Below, in pieces: positions 6,001 to 6,874 of a DNA stretch of 6,874 nucleotides. Source of the DNA: DATACZ01 sp036258795 (GTDB taxonomy: Bacteria; Actinomycetota; CADDZG01; JAHWKV01); the NCBI GenBank assembly GCA_036258795.1, contig DATACZ010000057.1, forward strand, positions 1 to 6,874, in the 5' to 3' direction. The notes below the pieces were generated by a model. That model was given only the letters and a program-made list of their open reading frames with translations, was not told the origin of the DNA and ran no database searches. Positions within the stretch are counted from its first letter, which is position 1. Each line of letters begins with the position of its first letter. Both the position numbers and the translations under genes were made by a program.

Positions 6001-6742
6001 GAAAACGCCATCCCAGATCGAGAAGATGGAGCGAGCTGGGAGAGTGCTTGCGGAGGTTATCTCCGAGCTCGGCCATTCGGTGGTGCCTGGCGTTACGTTG
6101 AGGAAGCTCGATGAGATGGCCGACCGATCGATTCGCCTTCGCGGGGCTATTCCATCTTTCCTCGGCTACCGGGGGTTCCCGGCGAGCATATGTGCGTCAC
6201 CAAACGACGTGGTGGTGCACGGCATTCCAGACGACCGGGAGCTCAAAGAGGGAGACATCTTTTCGGCCGATTTTGGATTGATCCTGGACGGATGGCACGC
6301 CGATAGCGCCTATACCTTCGCGGTTGGGGAGGTGCCGGATGAAGCCAGCAGGCTGCTAAAGGTCACCGTTGAGTCTCTTGAGGCCGGGATTGCTCTGTGC
6401 CGTCCGGGGATGCGCCTGGGCGATGTAGGCCATGCCATCGAGGCAGTGGTTCACAGGGCCGGCTTCAGCGTGGTGAGGGAATTCGTCGGTCACGGGATCG
6501 GCCGGTCTCTCCATGAGGATCCGCAGGTGCCCAACTTTGGCCCGCCCGGGCGGGGGCCGGTACTCGAGGAGGGTTGGGTGCTTGCAATCGAGCCGATGGT
6601 GAACATGGGAGGGTGGCGAACCCGGCTCTTGGATGACGGCTGGACGGTGGTGACCGCCGACCACAGCCTTTCGGCTCACTTCGAGCACACCGTAGCGGTC
6701 ACCGCGGATGGTCCCAAGGTCCTAACGGCACCGGCAGTCTGA
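5990..6742 (+). CDS. map: Methionine aminopeptidase, type I
   Basis: MetAP removes the initiator methionine from nascent proteins when the second residue is small, after deformylation. The 250-residue product is a compact type I enzyme without an N-terminal extension or the type II insert. All five metal ligands are present: D94 (FSADFG), D105 (GWHADSAYTF), H168 (EFVGHGIG), E201 (AIEPM) and E232 (SAHFEHT). The substrate-site histidines H77 (VVVHGIP) and H175 (LHEDP) are also there. The ATG lies within the end of adk, giving an 11-base overlap; GGGA at 5977-5980 is a plausible ribosome binding site. A position after adk is usual in Gram-positive spc operons and fits its role on emerging chains. 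The enzyme is predicted to be active. Confidence 0.97.
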   Translation: MIIKKTPSQIEKMERAGRVLAEVISELGHSVVPGVTLRKLDEMADRSIRLRGAIPSFLGYRGFPASICASPNDVVVHGIPDDRELKEGDIFSADFGLILDGWHADSAYTFAVGEVPDEASRLLKVTVESLEAGIALCRPGMRLGDVGHAIEAVVHRAGFSVVREFVGHGIGRSLHEDPQVPNFGPPGRGPVLEEGWVLAIEPMVNMGGWRTRLLDDGWTVVTADHSLSAHFEHTVAVTADGPKVLTAPAV

Positions 6743-6751
6743 AGCGTCCTC

Positions 6752-6760
6752 TGTTATAAT
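6752..6760 (+). promoter_or_regulatory. Extended -10 promoter element downstream of map
   Basis: TGTTATAAT matches the extended -10 consensus TGnTATAAT exactly (TG at 6752-6753, TATAAT at 6755-6760). No recognisable -35 hexamer lies 16-18 bases upstream (bases 6731-6738 are CCGGCAGT), which is compatible with an extended -10 promoter. Transcription would begin near 6767, about 25 bases after the map stop, giving an untranslated leader of at least about 105 bases for the next gene. AT-rich hexamers are uncommon in the rest of this GC-rich window. No start site has been demonstrated. Confidence 0.55.
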
Positions 6761-6779
6761 TTTCCTTTCCGGCATTGGC

Positions 6780-6795
6780 CGCGCCTTTAGGCGCG
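6780..6795 (+). other. GC-only stem-loop in the leader
   Basis: CGCGCC (6780-6785) and GGCGCG (6790-6795) pair perfectly around the loop TTTA. An outer pairing of TCCGG (6768-6772) with CCGGA (6806-6810) could enclose it, starting almost at the predicted transcript 5' end. No T-run follows, so it is not a canonical intrinsic terminator. TGATATCA (6796-6803), an 8-base palindrome, directly follows and could instead be a DNA-binding site. Confidence 0.5.
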
Positions 6796-6871
6796 TGATA
6801 TCACACCGGACAGTACGCGGTAAATCCCAACGATCTACTAGGTGCCTTTGGGCGATTCGCGACAGTGCGTG
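6781..6871 (+). repeat. Imperfect two-copy motif pair in the leader
   Basis: Copy one has GCGCCTTTAGGCG (6781-6793), 15 bases, then GACAGTACGCG (6809-6819). Copy two has GTGCCTTTGGGCG (6842-6854), 6 bases, then GACAGTGCGTG (6861-6871). Each matched pair differs by two transitions only. In the second copy the inner GCC/GGC stem is kept (6844-6846 with 6851-6853) and the C-to-T change still allows a U-G pair (6843 with 6854). The order of the two elements is the same in both copies. Confidence 0.45.
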
Positions 6872-6874
6872 AGG

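Larger units (their letters stand above)
6743..6874 (+). other. Non-coding leader between map and the next gene
   Basis: No convincing gene is visible here. The stretch holds the putative promoter, a GC-only hairpin, two imperfect repeats of a short motif pair, and a terminal GAGG (6871-6874) that could be the Shine-Dalgarno of a gene starting just beyond the window. By synteny that gene would be infA (translation initiation factor IF-1) followed by rpmJ and rpsM, but no part of an IF-1 sequence is present. The bases do not fold as a tRNA that I can recognise. Confidence 0.6.

Noticed and set aside
6780..6800. Rho-independent terminator at the end of the map transcript.
   Set aside because: The stem is strong, but no T-run follows (TGATATCA comes next) and the element lies downstream of a putative promoter.
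6768..6853. A tRNA or known riboswitch in the map downstream region.
   Set aside because: No T-loop GTTCRA motif, no acceptor/anticodon layout and no recognisable aptamer core could be found by eye.
6795..6872. A 25-codon GTG-started ORF in the leader (M-I-S-H-R-T-V...) ending in TGA just before the terminal GG, as a possible leader peptide.
   Set aside because: It has no good ribosome binding site (AGG only three bases away), no run of regulatory codons, and it overlaps both hairpin copies. It is more simply explained as chance.
1..6874. An undescribed defence, mobile or biosynthetic system.
   Set aside because: All coding sequence is accounted for by conserved spc-operon genes in their normal order; there are no cargo genes, inverted-repeat ends, integrases or CRISPR-like repeats.

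Overview
The window is one uninterrupted plus-strand block of the spc ribosomal-protein operon. In order it carries rplN (5' end outside the window), rplX, rplE, rpsN, rpsH, rplF, rplR, rpsE, rpmD, rplO, secY, adk and map, followed by 132 bases of leader-like non-coding DNA. Every protein was recognised from family motifs. I saw no mobile element, CRISPR array, tRNA, rRNA or defence system, so most of the window is ordinary core-genome sequence.

The organism looks like a high-GC bacterium of the Actinomycetota. L5, L6, S8 (starting MTMTDPIADML), S14 (ending KSSW) and L15 all resemble actinobacterial versions as I remember them. Two traits argue against the well-known Mycobacterium/Streptomyces-type members: the S14 sequence differs from theirs, and adenylate kinase has the long zinc-type LID where many of those genera have a short enzyme. 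A deep branch such as Acidimicrobiia or a relative is plausible, but this is inference from memory and not a placement.

Layout: positions 1-4018 hold ten ribosomal protein genes packed with 1-4 base stop/start overlaps (TGATG, GTGA) or gaps of 1-17 bases, consistent with translational coupling. The products are 50S proteins L14, L24, L5, L6, L18, L30 and L15 and 30S proteins S14, S8 and S5. Positions 4034-6742 hold secY (membrane protein export channel), adk (adenylate balance) and map (removal of initiator methionine), the usual tail of this operon in Gram-positive lineages. Together they couple ribosome assembly to export of nascent chains and N-terminal maturation.

Positions 6743-6874 have no convincing gene. 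A perfect extended -10 box (TGTTATAAT) starts ten bases after the map stop. It is followed by a GC-only hairpin and by an imperfect second copy of both that hairpin motif and a GACAGT motif. The window ends on a GAGG that could be a Shine-Dalgarno for the next gene, probably infA by synteny although none of it is visible. This leader is the least explained part of the window. Other points worth a look are a forced Gly/Arg/Gln-rich N-terminal extension on S5, a CxxD/CxxC cysteine arrangement in L24, and a departure from the L6 signature.
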